DNA of 35,349 bases from the NCBI GenBank assembly GCA_903921785.1, contig CAIXRH010000267.1, positions 1 to 35,349 on the forward strand, given 5' to 3'. Both the position numbers and the translations under genes were made by a program. This document shows positions 14,203 through 22,674 of the stretch, piece after piece (the first letter of the stretch is position 1; each line of letters starts with the position of its first letter). Under the pieces are notes generated by a model, which made no database searches, was not told the origin of the DNA, and saw only the letters and a list, made by a program, of their open reading frames with translations. This DNA comes from an uncultured Pseudomonadota bacterium. GTDB taxonomy: Bacteria > Myxococcota_A > UBA796 > SXON01.

Positions 14203-15477
14203 ACGCGCCCGACGGCGGCGGGAGGTGAGGCCCCCCACCACAGCGAGCCAGAGGAGCCCCGCACCGGCCGAACCAGCCCCACAGCCACACTCCGGACGGG
14301 CGCCGGTGGGCGTCCACACGTCGTCGCTCCCGGAGTCGCGCGTACCGGCGGTGTCGTCACAGCTCCCGGGGTCATCCACGTAGCCCTGCCCGCACACGGG
14401 GAAGCGGTCTTCGAGCAGAGGATTGTACTCGATATACCTCAGCTGCTTGCTCCCGGTGGACGCCCCCGCGTACAGCACGAGGTCCTGCGTGGCCTGCTCC
14501 GGCGTGTAGCGGATGTGGAGTCGAGTGAACGTGTAGGCGTAGCCGTAGTGGTAGTCCGGGGTGAAGCCCATCGAGGCGAGGTCCGTCTCGGTGAGGGTGC
14601 CGTCGGGCGTGCACGGGTCACAGTTGCCGTTGTCCCAGGCGTATTCGGTGATCCAGTGGGCCTCCCCGGTGGTGGGCAGGGCGGCGTCGATGAGCCCGTC
14701 CACGTACTCGCCGAAGTTGGTGTCGGTGGGCAGCATGCAGTCGGTCTCGATCGTCGACTGCGGGTAGTTCGCGATGGCCAACTGCCCGGCGCCCAGGTCC
14801 GTGGCGCCGAAGATGGTGAGGTCCTGCGCGCCCGGGGAGTTGAGGGTGCCGAGCCGGATCGGCAGGGAGCCACCGGTATCCGCGTAGATGAGCTGGAGCG
14901 GCGAGAGCCGGTCGCCGTCCACCACGCCTGCGTCGGCGCGGACCTGGGCGGCGAGGAAATAGGAGCCGCCCGCGATGTACTCGGCGAGGAGGTCCGCGGA
15001 GGCGGAGGGCACGGTGTACCCGTTTCCCTGGAGCCAGGACACCAGGGAGGAGGACTCCGTGGAGGAGAGGATCACCACGTTGTACTCGCCGACGACGTAC
15101 TGGGCCTCGACGACCGTGGCGGTGTCTTCTTCGCCGCCGCCACCGTCCGCACCGGAGTCTGCATAGTCGGCCGTGTCGACCTCGAAGTCTTCACAATCAT
15201 AGGAGACGAGGCGCGCGGCGCTGTAGCCGATGAGGTGGTCAAAAACGGCAGGGTCCACCACGTGGATCGACTCTTCGGGCAGCACCGACGGCACCGGGAT
15301 GACCATCGCGAAGTCCCCGACGTTGCCGTGGATGTCGTTGGCCATCGTGAGCGTCGTAAGCCCAGCCTGCTGGACCACGCTCACGTAGCTCCCGCTGTTG
15401 GTGGGCGCGTCGTCCCCGACCGAGACGAAGGTGCCACAGAACGCCGAGGCGGCGGGGATCAGGAGCGAGAGGAGCAC
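14200..15477 (-). CDS. DUF2330 exported protein with MYXO-CTERM tail
   Basis: The protein has 425 residues from GTG 15477 (signal peptide MLLSLLIPAASA); the alternative ATG 15531 gives a longer leader. The mature N-terminus FCGTFVSVGDDAPTNSGSYV, then LTMANDIHGNVGDFAMVIPV and VFDHLIGYSAARLVSYD are the hallmarks of DUF2330 proteins, common in myxobacteria and of unknown function. A Gly/Asp/Glu-rich loop (residues about 100-115) separates two halves. Several Cys pairs occur in the C-terminal half (NCDPC, CGQGYVDDPGSC). The C-terminus has ECGCGAG, a hydrophobic helix and RRRRAR, a good MYXO-CTERM signal, so surface display is expected. The gene follows TruD after 198 nt that include a 74-bp dispersed element. 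Confidence 0.85.
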   Translation of the reverse strand: MLLSLLIPAASAFCGTFVSVGDDAPTNSGSYVSVVQQAGLTTLTMANDIHGNVGDFAMVIPVPSVLPEESIHVVDPAVFDHLIGYSAARLVSYDCEDFEVDTADYADSGADGGGGEEDTATVVEAQYVVGEYNVVILSSTESSSLVSWLQGNGYTVPSASADLLAEYIAGGSYFLAAQVRADAGVVDGDRLSPLQLIYADTGGSLPIRLGTLNSPGAQDLTIFGATDLGAGQLAIANYPQSTIETDCMLPTDTNFGEYVDGLIDAALPTTGEAHWITEYAWDNGNCDPCTPDGTLTETDLASMGFTPDYHYGYAYTFTRLHIRYTPEQATQDLVLYAGASTGSKQLRYIEYNPLLEDRFPVCGQGYVDDPGSCDDTAGTRDSGSDDVWTPTGARPECGCGAGSAGAGLLWLAVVGGLTSRRRRAR

Positions 15478-15498
15478 GGCAGTACCCGGAGTGCGGCC

Positions 15499-15504
15499 AC
15501 CATA
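15499..15504 (-). promoter_or_regulatory. -10-like element TATGGT of the DUF2330 gene
   Basis: It lies 21 nt upstream of GTG 15477, the same spacing as at 17930-17935 and 31084-31089. It supports GTG 15477 over ATG 15531, whose reading frame would run through it. Confidence 0.4.
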
Positions 15505-15548
15505 GCCGAGGGTCGGGGCTCCGTCTGCCATCGGGATGGGAGAGACGG

Positions 15549-15622
15549 GGGCGCCAACCACCGTCGGTGCCCGGCGGGGAGGGCGTCAGGCGCAACGACC
15601 GTCAGCCCTCCGCTTCCATCGC
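15549..15622 (-). repeat. 74-bp dispersed element, copy B
   Basis: Its reverse complement matches 5438-5511 over 74 nt without gaps, about 90% identical by hand count. It starts 54 nt downstream of the TruD stop, in the sense of TruD transcription. Confidence 0.8.
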
Positions 15623-15675
15623 CCGGCTCCGCGAGGTCGGCGCCAGAACGGGCGGGCTGGCCGCGGGGCCGCCGC

Positions 15676-16938
15676 CTACAGCAGCTCGGCGAGGAGCGAC
15701 GTGGCGTACACGCCGGGTGCGAGGGTCACCGTAAGGGTGAAGCCGTCCGGGTGTGGGCTGATCGCGGCGTCGAGCGGGCGCGCGGCCAGCGGGCGGCGGT
15801 CGCCAGGGAGGATCCGGGCGACCCGCTCCAGCTCGTCCAAGCCCACGCCCGAAGCGTGGAGTGCGCCTTCTTCGAGCGCGAGCGCGGCGCCACGCGGCCA
15901 GCGCATCCGCGCGCCGAAGAGCGGGCCGGTGGCCACGCCTTCTTCGAAGAGATCGCCGTCGTAGAGGCGGGGCCCGCGCATGTCGAGCACGTGGTTGAAC
16001 CCCCCGGCCTGCCAGGCGAGGAGCGCGAAACGTTTGCGGACGTTGTCCATCGGCTCGGCGGTGCCGAGGAGCACGGCGCGGCCAAGCTCGGGCAGGTCGT
16101 TCGCGGTTCGCTGCGGGCCGAAGCGGTTGGGGAACCGCACGAGCTTCGCGAGACGGGCCGCGGCGACGGCTGCATCTCCGCCGCGGACGATGATGACGAA
16201 GCGGTTGCCCTCGAGCGCGCCGGGGCGGAGCGGCTCGCGTGTCTCCCCCGCCGCGACGAGCGTGAGCCCCGGCGGCATCTCCCGGAGCCGCCGCCCGTTG
16301 ACGATGGTGAAGCGCTGCTCGGCCACGGCGTCGCGATCCTTCAGCCCGGACCAGGCGACGTCCTCGGTCTGCACGTCTGCCGCCCGGGCGAGCCGGCGCG
16401 CGACCTCCGGGGTGTCGAGCCCCTGTCGGCGCACGCGCACCCATTGCACGCCGCGGCCGGGCGGGCAGCCGAACGGCAGCTCCTCGACCACGAAGTCGCC
16501 GTTCTGCACCTTGTAGCGGCCGCCGGCGCCCGCGCCCTCGAGCCAGCGGCGCACCTCGGCGTCGACGGCGAAGCCCTGGGCAGGCGCGCTCACCGGCGCC
16601 GCCGCCCGCACGCCCCGGAAGACCTTGGGCGGCGGGCCGCCCCCGCCTCGGGGAGGCCGTGCAGCGGCCGGTGCCGAACGCTCCGGCTCCGGCAGCGGGC
16701 GGCCGGCGTTGCCCAGCGGACGCTCGCCGTCCCGGGAGGGACGATCGCCGCCGGTAGGCCGGCCATCCCGCGATGGCCGCTCCCACTCGCGAGGCGGTCG
16801 CCCGCCGTCCGGGCGAGGCCCGCTGCGTGGCGCCCCCTCGTCCCGTGGCCGCCCACCGTCCGGACGGGGGCCGGTTCGCGGCCGCCCGTCGCCGCCGTCG
16901 CGTCGCCCGCCGCCTTTTCCTCCTCGGCGCTCAGCCAT
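15676..16938 (-). CDS. truD: tRNA pseudouridine synthase D with disordered RG-rich N-terminal extension
   Basis: The protein has 420 residues. About 110 N-terminal residues are low-complexity Arg/Gly/Pro/Asp (RPDGGRP-type repeats) with no fold visible. The core begins near residue 120: KVQNGDFVVEELP (TruD N-terminal motif), SGLKDRDAVAEQRF with catalytic Asp201, GNRFVIIVRG, and FPNRFGPQR, the conserved NxFGxQR-type motif. It ends complete at APGVYATSLLAELL. E. coli TruD has about 350 residues; here the core is about 300, so the inserted TRUD-specific domain is shortened. TruD makes pseudouridine 13 in tRNA-Glu. The basic extension may bind RNA. The start lies inside the 3' end of the MDR gene (8-nt overlap), so the two are co-translated. 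Confidence 0.85.
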   Translation of the reverse strand: MAERRGGKGGGRRDGGDGRPRTGPRPDGGRPRDEGAPRSGPRPDGGRPPREWERPSRDGRPTGGDRPSRDGERPLGNAGRPLPEPERSAPAAARPPRGGGGPPPKVFRGVRAAAPVSAPAQGFAVDAEVRRWLEGAGAGGRYKVQNGDFVVEELPFGCPPGRGVQWVRVRRQGLDTPEVARRLARAADVQTEDVAWSGLKDRDAVAEQRFTIVNGRRLREMPPGLTLVAAGETREPLRPGALEGNRFVIIVRGGDAAVAAARLAKLVRFPNRFGPQRTANDLPELGRAVLLGTAEPMDNVRKRFALLAWQAGGFNHVLDMRGPRLYDGDLFEEGVATGPLFGARMRWPRGAALALEEGALHASGVGLDELERVARILPGDRRPLAARPLDAAISPHPDGFTLTVTLAPGVYATSLLAELL

Positions 16939-17908
16939 GGGAGAGGTCCTGCGCCACCACCACCTTGCCCACCACTTCGCGGCGTTCGAGCACGGCGTGG
17001 GCGCCCCCCAGCCGCGACATCGGGAGCACGGCGTGCATCACCGGCCGGATCGCCCCGGCCTTGACCAGGTCCCAGGCTCGGATCATGTCCGCGTTCGAGC
17101 CCATGGTGGAGCCGAGGACGTCGATCTGTTTGAAGAACAGCGCGCGGAGGTTCAGCGGCACCTCCGCGCCGCCGGTGGCCCCGCAGCACACCAGGCGACC
17201 GCCCCAGCGCAGCGCGCGCATGCTGGCGGACCACGCGGCGCCGCCGACCGTCTCCACCACGACGTCGACCTCGCGGACGCCGACCGCGTCGTACGCCCAG
17301 GCCTTCGCGCCGAGCGCCTCCACCGCCGCACGTTTCTCGGGCGAGCTGGCGGTGGCGTGCACCTCGCAGCCCCACGCGAGGGCGAGCTGGATCGCCATGA
17401 CGCCCACGCCGGAGCCTCCGGCCTGGATCAGCACCCGCTCACCCCGCTGGAGGCCCGCCCGCACCACGAGCATGTGGTAGGCGGTGAGCAGCGCGAGCGG
17501 CAGGGATGCCGCCTCCGCCGAGGACATTCCTGCCGGGATCGGCAACGTTTGCCAGGCGGGGACGACGATGCGCTCCGCGCAGCCACCGTTGGCGCTCTCG
17601 CCGCGAATGCGGAAGTTGCGACAGCGGTTCTGGCGACCATCGAGGCAGGCGGCGCAGCCGCCGCAGCCCCAGCTGGGGTGCAGCACCACGGGCTGTCCGC
17701 CGACCGTGCCGGCCACGTCGCTCCCCGGCACCCGGGGCAGGTGGAAGTCGTGGCCGGGAACGCCGCGGCGCACCCACACGTCGAGGTGGTTGAGGCCCAC
17801 GTGGGTCACCTCGATCACCACCTCGCCCGGCGCCGCCTGCGGCTCGGGCAGGACCTCTGGCCGCAGCACCTCCGGACCCCCATGCTCGCGGATGACGATG
17901 GCGTTCAT
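16931..17908 (-). CDS. Zinc-type MDR alcohol dehydrogenase / quinone oxidoreductase-like protein
   Basis: The protein has 325 residues and is full length for the medium-chain dehydrogenase/reductase family. MNAIVIREHGGPEVL is the typical quinone-oxidoreductase start. GLNHLDVWVRRG and PGSDVAGTV follow, then a structural-zinc cluster GCGGCAACLDGRQNRC with four Cys. The Rossmann motif AGGSGVGVMAIQLA binds NAD(P). The catalytic-zinc Cys of classical alcohol dehydrogenases is replaced (HVGLNHLD), as in the QOR branch. The substrate is unknown. The start ATG 17908 has a strong Shine-Dalgarno sequence (GGGGGAGGAGG), and TAGCCG lies 21 nt upstream. The gene is divergent from the histidine kinase operon and overlaps truD. 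Confidence 0.88.
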   Translation of the reverse strand: MNAIVIREHGGPEVLRPEVLPEPQAAPGEVVIEVTHVGLNHLDVWVRRGVPGHDFHLPRVPGSDVAGTVGGQPVVLHPSWGCGGCAACLDGRQNRCRNFRIRGESANGGCAERIVVPAWQTLPIPAGMSSAEAASLPLALLTAYHMLVVRAGLQRGERVLIQAGGSGVGVMAIQLALAWGCEVHATASSPEKRAAVEALGAKAWAYDAVGVREVDVVVETVGGAAWSASMRALRWGGRLVCCGATGGAEVPLNLRALFFKQIDVLGSTMGSNADMIRAWDLVKAGAIRPVMHAVLPMSRLGGAHAVLERREVVGKVVVAQDLSHG

Positions 17909-17929
17909 CGGACCTCCTCCCCCGGGAGA

Positions 17930-17935
17930 CGGCTA
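17930..17935 (-). promoter_or_regulatory. -10-like element TAGCCG, leadered promoter of the MDR gene
   Basis: It lies 21 nt upstream of ATG 17908 in the context CGTTAGCCG, with GGGGGAGGAGG between element and start. The predicted 5' leader is about 14-15 nt. Confidence 0.45.
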
Positions 17936-17964
17936 ACGGGGAGCGTCCTCGGGCGCCGCCGCGC

Positions 17965-17970
17965 TACGTT
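17965..17970 (+). promoter_or_regulatory. -10-like element TACGTT, leaderless start of the histidine kinase operon
   Basis: It lies 6 nt upstream of GTG 17977 and matches TANNNT. No Shine-Dalgarno sequence is present. It should drive the five-gene operon 17977-23447. Confidence 0.5.
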
Positions 17971-17976
17971 CCTGGC

Positions 17977-20070
17977 GTGGCTGCCCCTCCCCGCCTCGGT
18001 CCGCTCGTCCTCCTCCGGCGTCTCCTCGACGCCCGGCGGGGCGATCCGCGCGCCCGGGAGGACCTCTACCACCTCCGCGGCGTGCTCAACTTCGTCCTGT
18101 TGTTCGCCGCGACCATCGGCCTCCCCGGCCTGCTCCTCGCCTACTACGGCGTGGCCGGCATCCGCGCCCAGCGCGACGCCGGCGCTGCCCAGGTGGCCCA
18201 CGACGCGGAGGTCGCCGCCGACGCGATGTCCGCCCAGGTCGCCACCGAATTCAAGAGTTTCGAAGAACAGGCGCTCTCGCGGCTGAACACCGGGAAGTCG
18301 ATGCACAGCCGGCCGAGCGAGATGTCGCCGGCGCTGCGGGTGGTCTACCGGGTGGACATGAAGAACAACGCCCTGGCGGGTCCGTTCCTGCGTGGCGAGT
18401 CGGAGGTGGCGCCCGACGCCCCCTGGCGGCAGTCGGCGGCGTGGCGCGCCGCCGCCGCGTCGGAGGCGGCGGGGGCCTTCGGGAAGGCCGCCAGCGCGTT
18501 CGGGACGCTCGCCCACCGCGCGCCCGAGCCCGAAGCCCAGGGAGATGCCCTCTTCGCCCACGGTCGCTGCCTGCTCCGCGCGGGGGACGTTCGGAGCGCG
18601 GAGCTCACCTTCGGGGAGGTCGAGCGCAACTGGCGGGCCGTGCGCACGGAGGAGGGGTTCCGTCTCGGCGATCTCGCCAGGTTCAAGCTGGCGGAGATCG
18701 CCCTGGCCCGCGACCCTTCGGAGGGCTCGGTTCTGCTGCGGCGGCTGCTCGACTCGCTGCTCGCCGAGGAGTGGACCCTGGGTGAAGGTGGCGAAGCCGC
18801 GGTGAGCCGTGGCGTCCTCGACAACCTCGCCACCACCCCCACCAACCCCGACGAGATCGCCCGCCTCCGGGAAACGGTGGACGACCGCCAGTCCCAGCTC
18901 TACTGGGCCGGCCGGCTCGAAGGCGAGTTCGACAGCCTGGGCGCCAAGGGCCGGCTCCTCAAGCAGTCGCCGGGCACCTTCAGCTACCGGATGACCGAGA
19001 GCGCCCTCTGGGCGATGACCTGGACCGAGACCGACCAGTACATCTTCGCGTTCGACGCCGATATCCTGCTCCACCACCTCCGTGGCCTCGGCGCCGGAAC
19101 GCTCGGCGCGAACGCGGACGTGGCGGTCACGATCCTCGCCGCCGACGAAGACCCGCCCCGGGACATCCGCGTGAGACGCCCCCTGGCCCGCGCACCGCAG
19201 TGGTCCATCGTCGCCTACCCCCGGGATCCCGAGGCGCTCTCCCACCGGCAGGCCGACGACGTGCGGCGTGGGCTCGGGATCGTGCTGCTCTCGGTGGGCA
19301 TGATCGTGGTCGGGGCGTTTCTCACGCTTCGACTCGTCCGCCGCGAGCTCGACGCGGCACGCGCAAAGAGCGACTTCGCGGCTAATGTCTCCCACGAGCT
19401 CCGCTCCCCGATCACCCAGATCCGCCTGAAGGCCGAGGCGCTGCAGCTCGGGCTCGCCGACTCCCCCGAGGCGCAGGCGCGGCACTACGACGTGATCGTC
19501 CGCGAGGCCGAGCGGCTCTCGCGGATGGTCGACAACATGCTCGACTTTGCGGCGATCGAGCGGGGACAGAAGCGGTACAACCTCAAGCCCGGCGACCTCT
19601 CGGTCACCGTGCAGAACGTCGTGGAGACCGCCCGCGTGGCGATGGAAACCCGCGCGATGACCATCGAGGAGAGCTACCCGGAAGACCTGCCTCCGGTCTG
19701 GCACGATCCCGACGCCGTCGCGCAGGTGGTCGTAAACCTGTTGTCAAACGCGGCCAAGTATGGGCAGGAAGCCGGCTGGATCGGCGTGGTCGTCCGCGTA
19801 CGCGGCGACGAGGTGCTCGTGGAGGTTACCGATCGCGGCATCGGGATCGATCCCTCCGAAACCCAGGCGATCTTTGAGCAGTATTACCGGAGCAACGATC
19901 CGGCCGCCCGGCGGAAAAAGGGCACGGGCATCGGCTTGACGATCGTGAAGTACATCATGGAAGCGCACGGAGGCTCGGTCACCGTGCGCTCGACACACGG
20001 AGTGGGGACCACCTTCGTGCTCCACTTCCCGATAAAGCGTCCCCCAGGGCTGGACCGGCAAGGAGCCTAG
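17977..20070 (+). CDS. Sensor histidine kinase with TPR-like extracytoplasmic domain
   Basis: The protein has 697 residues. Transmembrane helices lie at about 37-60 and about 432-452. The 370-residue region between them contains TPR-like helices (about 140-230; AAGAFGKAASAFGTLAHRAPEPEAQGDALF is the clearest stretch) instead of a common sensory fold. The cytoplasmic part has SDFAANVSHELRSPITQIR with phospho-acceptor His473 (HisKA), then the ATPase: VVNLLSNAAKYG (N box), DRGIGI (G1), FEQYYRS (F box) and GTGIGLTI (G2). All motifs are intact, so kinase activity is expected. The gene is followed after 5 nt by a response regulator, so the pair forms a two-component system. The signal is unknown; a TPR sensor suggests recognition of a protein or peptide. 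Confidence 0.93.
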   Translation: MAAPPRLGPLVLLRRLLDARRGDPRAREDLYHLRGVLNFVLLFAATIGLPGLLLAYYGVAGIRAQRDAGAAQVAHDAEVAADAMSAQVATEFKSFEEQALSRLNTGKSMHSRPSEMSPALRVVYRVDMKNNALAGPFLRGESEVAPDAPWRQSAAWRAAAASEAAGAFGKAASAFGTLAHRAPEPEAQGDALFAHGRCLLRAGDVRSAELTFGEVERNWRAVRTEEGFRLGDLARFKLAEIALARDPSEGSVLLRRLLDSLLAEEWTLGEGGEAAVSRGVLDNLATTPTNPDEIARLRETVDDRQSQLYWAGRLEGEFDSLGAKGRLLKQSPGTFSYRMTESALWAMTWTETDQYIFAFDADILLHHLRGLGAGTLGANADVAVTILAADEDPPRDIRVRRPLARAPQWSIVAYPRDPEALSHRQADDVRRGLGIVLLSVGMIVVGAFLTLRLVRRELDAARAKSDFAANVSHELRSPITQIRLKAEALQLGLADSPEAQARHYDVIVREAERLSRMVDNMLDFAAIERGQKRYNLKPGDLSVTVQNVVETARVAMETRAMTIEESYPEDLPPVWHDPDAVAQVVVNLLSNAAKYGQEAGWIGVVVRVRGDEVLVEVTDRGIGIDPSETQAIFEQYYRSNDPAARRKKGTGIGLTIVKYIMEAHGGSVTVRSTHGVGTTFVLHFPIKRPPGLDRQGA

Positions 20071-20075
20071 CAACG

Positions 20076-20777
20076 ATGGCGCGTATTCTGTTCGTAGAGG
20101 ATGAAGAAGATCTGCTGAGCTCGCTCGTGGCTTTCTTCACGCGGGAGGGCTTCGAGGTCTTCCACGCGCGCGGCGGCGACAGCGCGATCCAGCTCGCCTC
20201 GAGGCTCCGCCCCGACATCGCGGTGCTCGACGTGATGCTCCACGAAGGCCCCGAGGGCCCGGGCGGGAAGGACGGCTTCGAGGTGCTCCGGGCGCTGCGC
20301 GACCGGGGTTTTGTCGGGCCGGTCATCTTCCTCACCGCCCGCACGCTGGAGCACGACAAGCTCCTGGCGTTCGACCTGGGCGCCGACGACTACATCACCA
20401 AGCCGTTCTCGCTCCTGGAGCTCCGCGCCCGTGTACGCGCCGCGCTCAAGCGGGCGGGCGGCGGCAAGTCGGTCTACCGCTACGGCCGCGTGGAGGTCGA
20501 TCTCGACAACTACGTGATCCGCCACGGCGACGAGATGGAGCGCCTCTCCAACCGCGAGCAGGAGCTCCTGAAGTACCTCATCGAGCACCGCGGGAAGGTG
20601 CTCCAGCGCGACGAGCTGCTGACCAGCATCTGGAAGTACAGCGCCGGCGTGACCACCCGCACGGTGGACACCCACATCCTCAACGTCCGAAAGAAGCTGC
20701 GGGACGACGCCTCCGAGCCCGCCTTCATCGAGACGCTCCACGGCATCGGGTACAAGTTCATCGCCCAGGAGCACTGA
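20076..20777 (+). CDS. OmpR/PhoB-family response regulator
   Basis: The protein has 233 residues. The receiver domain (about 1-120) has the acidic pair in VEDEED, phospho-acceptor Asp52 in VLDVML, Thr87 and Lys109 (YITKPF). The loop after Asp52 carries an insertion of about 8 residues (HEGPEGPGGK) before the usual DGFEVL. The C-terminal winged helix (about 130-233) shows LSNREQELLKYLIEHRGKV, TRTVDTHILNVRKKL and the final GIGYKF, typical of OmpR/PhoB. AAGGAG lies 10 nt upstream of the ATG. It is the likely partner of the upstream kinase. Its target promoters are unknown, possibly its own operon. Confidence 0.95.
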   Translation: MARILFVEDEEDLLSSLVAFFTREGFEVFHARGGDSAIQLASRLRPDIAVLDVMLHEGPEGPGGKDGFEVLRALRDRGFVGPVIFLTARTLEHDKLLAFDLGADDYITKPFSLLELRARVRAALKRAGGGKSVYRYGRVEVDLDNYVIRHGDEMERLSNREQELLKYLIEHRGKVLQRDELLTSIWKYSAGVTTRTVDTHILNVRKKLRDDASEPAFIETLHGIGYKFIAQEH

Positions 20778-21562
20778 TGCTCGCGGTGATCGCCGCCTCC
20801 TGGGCCGCCGACCCCGCCACCGACTGGGGAACGCTCTACGACGCCCGGTTCGTGGAGATCGCCTACGGGAGCCCCGAGAACGCGGTGAAGCTCTATGAGG
20901 CGCTGCGGGAGGATCGCACCGCCGCCGACCCGCTCTTCGCCACCACCAGCTACTGGCTCGGGCGCGCCGAGCTGGAGACGGGGGACATCGACCACGCCCT
21001 GCGCGACCTCGAAGCTGCGGCCGCCGATCCCACGTACCGCGACGCCTCCTTGGCCCTCGAGGAAGAAGCCCAGCTCCGGCTCTCTCCGGTGGGCGGCCTC
21101 CCCGCCCAGTGGACCTTCGACACCTCGGAGTTCCCCGCCGTGCGCGGCTGGTCAGGCACCGGGCGCGGGGACGCGACGATCACCGAGGTGGAAGGCCGGA
21201 GCGTCTTCGCCTGGTCCACCACGGTGCGCCCCGGCGAGCCCGACCGGATCACCCTCCGCTTCGGGGAGGCGCTCCACCCGCGCGAGCTGAGCTTCTCGGC
21301 GCGCGCCAGCACCGACGACGCCGTGCTGCGGCTGGTCGTGCTCGACCAGTGGGGCGCACGGTGGGTCTCCGACGGCGTGGCCCTCGGCCGAACCTGGACC
21401 GAGCTGCACTTCCGGATGGCCGAACTGGTGCCCGCCACGCTCACCCCCGGACCTACCGAGCTGGGCCGCGTGGTGGACGTCATCCTCGAAGACATCACCG
21501 GGGAGCGCAGCGATGTGCGCGGCGTGAACACCCTGCTGCTGGACGATGTGGTCGCGAACTGA
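20777..21562 (+). CDS. Exported protein: TPR-like helices plus CBM/galactose-binding-like beta domain
   Basis: The protein has 261 residues. The short signal peptide [10 protein letters not shown] is followed by helices of TPR type (about 25-95; [37 protein letters not shown]). The second half (about 105-261) is a beta-sandwich pattern like CBM11/CIA30-type galactose-binding folds: [56 protein letters not shown]. The start overlaps the response-regulator stop by 1 nt (TGATG). Because the kinase sensor also has TPR-like helices, this protein is a candidate periplasmic partner for it; that is inference from context alone. Confidence 0.6.
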   Translation: MLAVIAASWAADPATDWGTLYDARFVEIAYGSPENAVKLYEALREDRTAADPLFATTSYWLGRAELETGDIDHALRDLEAAAADPTYRDASLALEEEAQLRLSPVGGLPAQWTFDTSEFPAVRGWSGTGRGDATITEVEGRSVFAWSTTVRPGEPDRITLRFGEALHPRELSFSARASTDDAVLRLVVLDQWGARWVSDGVALGRTWTELHFRMAELVPATLTPGPTELGRVVDVILEDITGERSDVRGVNTLLLDDVVAN

Positions 21563-22674
21563 TGCTGCGCGTGCAGAAGTACGGAGGTTCTTCGGTCGCC
21601 GACGTGGCGCGGGTGCGGCGCGTGGCCGAGCGCGTGGCCACGGCGGTGCGCGCTGGCGATCAGGTGGTGGTCGTCGTGTCCGCCATGGGCAACACCACCA
21701 ACGAGCTCCTGGCGTTGGCCCGTGAGGTCACGCGGACGCCCGGGCGCCGCGAGCTCGACATGCTCATTTCGGTCGGGGAGCGTGTCTCGATGGCGCTGCT
21801 CGCGATGGCGCTGCATGAGCTCGGGATCCCCGCCCGGAGCTTCACCGGCAGCCAGTCCGGGATCATCACCGACGAAGCCCACGCCAGCGCCCGGGTGGTC
21901 GAAGTGCGGCCCGACCGCGTCCGCGAAGCGCTCGCCGCCGGAGAAGTCGCCATCGTCGCCGGGTTCCAGGGAGTAAGCCGCGCCCGCGAGGTCACCACCC
22001 TCGGCCGCGGCGGCAGCGACACCACGGCGGTCGTCCTCGCCGCCGCCCTCCACGCCGACGAGTGCGAGATCTGCTCCGACGTGGACGGCATCTGGTCCGC
22101 CGACCCCCGCGCCGTCCCCACCGCCATCAAGCTCGACCAGCTCACCCTGGACGAAGCGTTGGCGATGGCGCGAAATGGTGCGAAGGTGCTCTACGAAGAT
22201 GCCGTGGCCTGGGCGCACCGCGAGGGCATCACGCTCCGCGCCAGCGCCACGGCAAACGACGGCGGCGGGACCCTGGTCGTGCCGGCGCGAGGCGAAGATC
22301 GTGTCGCGGCCATCGTGAGCGACACTCAGCTCGGCCTCGGCCCCCTGGCGCTGCTCGACTCGCTCCCAGGCCCCGGCGTCCGCGCGGCCGGCCCCTGGGG
22401 GGTCCTGGTGGATCTACGCAACCTTCACGCCCCGGTGGAGGCGTTGGTGGCGGTCGCCTCCGTGGCGGTCGTCGGCGCGCGCATCGGCGCCGATCCCCGG
22501 CGTCTCGCCTCGGTACTCGCCGCGACGCGTCACCACCTCGACGGCGAGCCCGAGGGCTGGTGGGCCAGCGCTGACGCGGTGGTGATGGTTGTCAAAACTT
22601 CGGTCGCCGCGTCGCTGGAACGTCACCTGCACTTTTCTTTCGTCGACCGGTCCGGTATCAGCGGATCGCCATGA
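21562..22674 (+). CDS. lysC: Aspartate kinase with divergent regulatory domain
   Basis: The protein has 370 residues. The catalytic domain (about 1-235) is clear: [15 protein letters not shown] (nucleotide-binding start), [42 protein letters not shown] and [13 protein letters not shown]. It phosphorylates L-aspartate, the first step to lysine, threonine, methionine and diaminopimelate. The C-terminal 135 residues should hold two ACT domains. One is poorly recognisable ([14 protein letters not shown]), and the second keeps only an outline ([39 protein letters not shown]). Typical LysC has about 400-410 residues. Feedback inhibition may therefore be altered. The start overlaps the upstream stop by 1 nt; the end overlaps pssA by 4 nt. 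Confidence 0.9.
   Translation: MLRVQKYGGSSVADVARVRRVAERVATAVRAGDQVVVVVSAMGNTTNELLALAREVTRTPGRRELDMLISVGERVSMALLAMALHELGIPARSFTGSQSGIITDEAHASARVVEVRPDRVREALAAGEVAIVAGFQGVSRAREVTTLGRGGSDTTAVVLAAALHADECEICSDVDGIWSADPRAVPTAIKLDQLTLDEALAMARNGAKVLYEDAVAWAHREGITLRASATANDGGGTLVVPARGEDRVAAIVSDTQLGLGPLALLDSLPGPGVRAAGPWGVLVDLRNLHAPVEALVAVASVAVVGARIGADPRRLASVLAATRHHLDGEPEGWWASADAVVMVVKTSVAASLERHLHFSFVDRSGISGSP

Noticed and set aside
9188-17064. Antisense plus-strand frames of more than 800 residues over the receptor, TruD and DUF2330 genes
   Set aside because: They have no recognisable domain and lie opposite genes with clear motifs. They are artefacts of GC-rich third codon positions.
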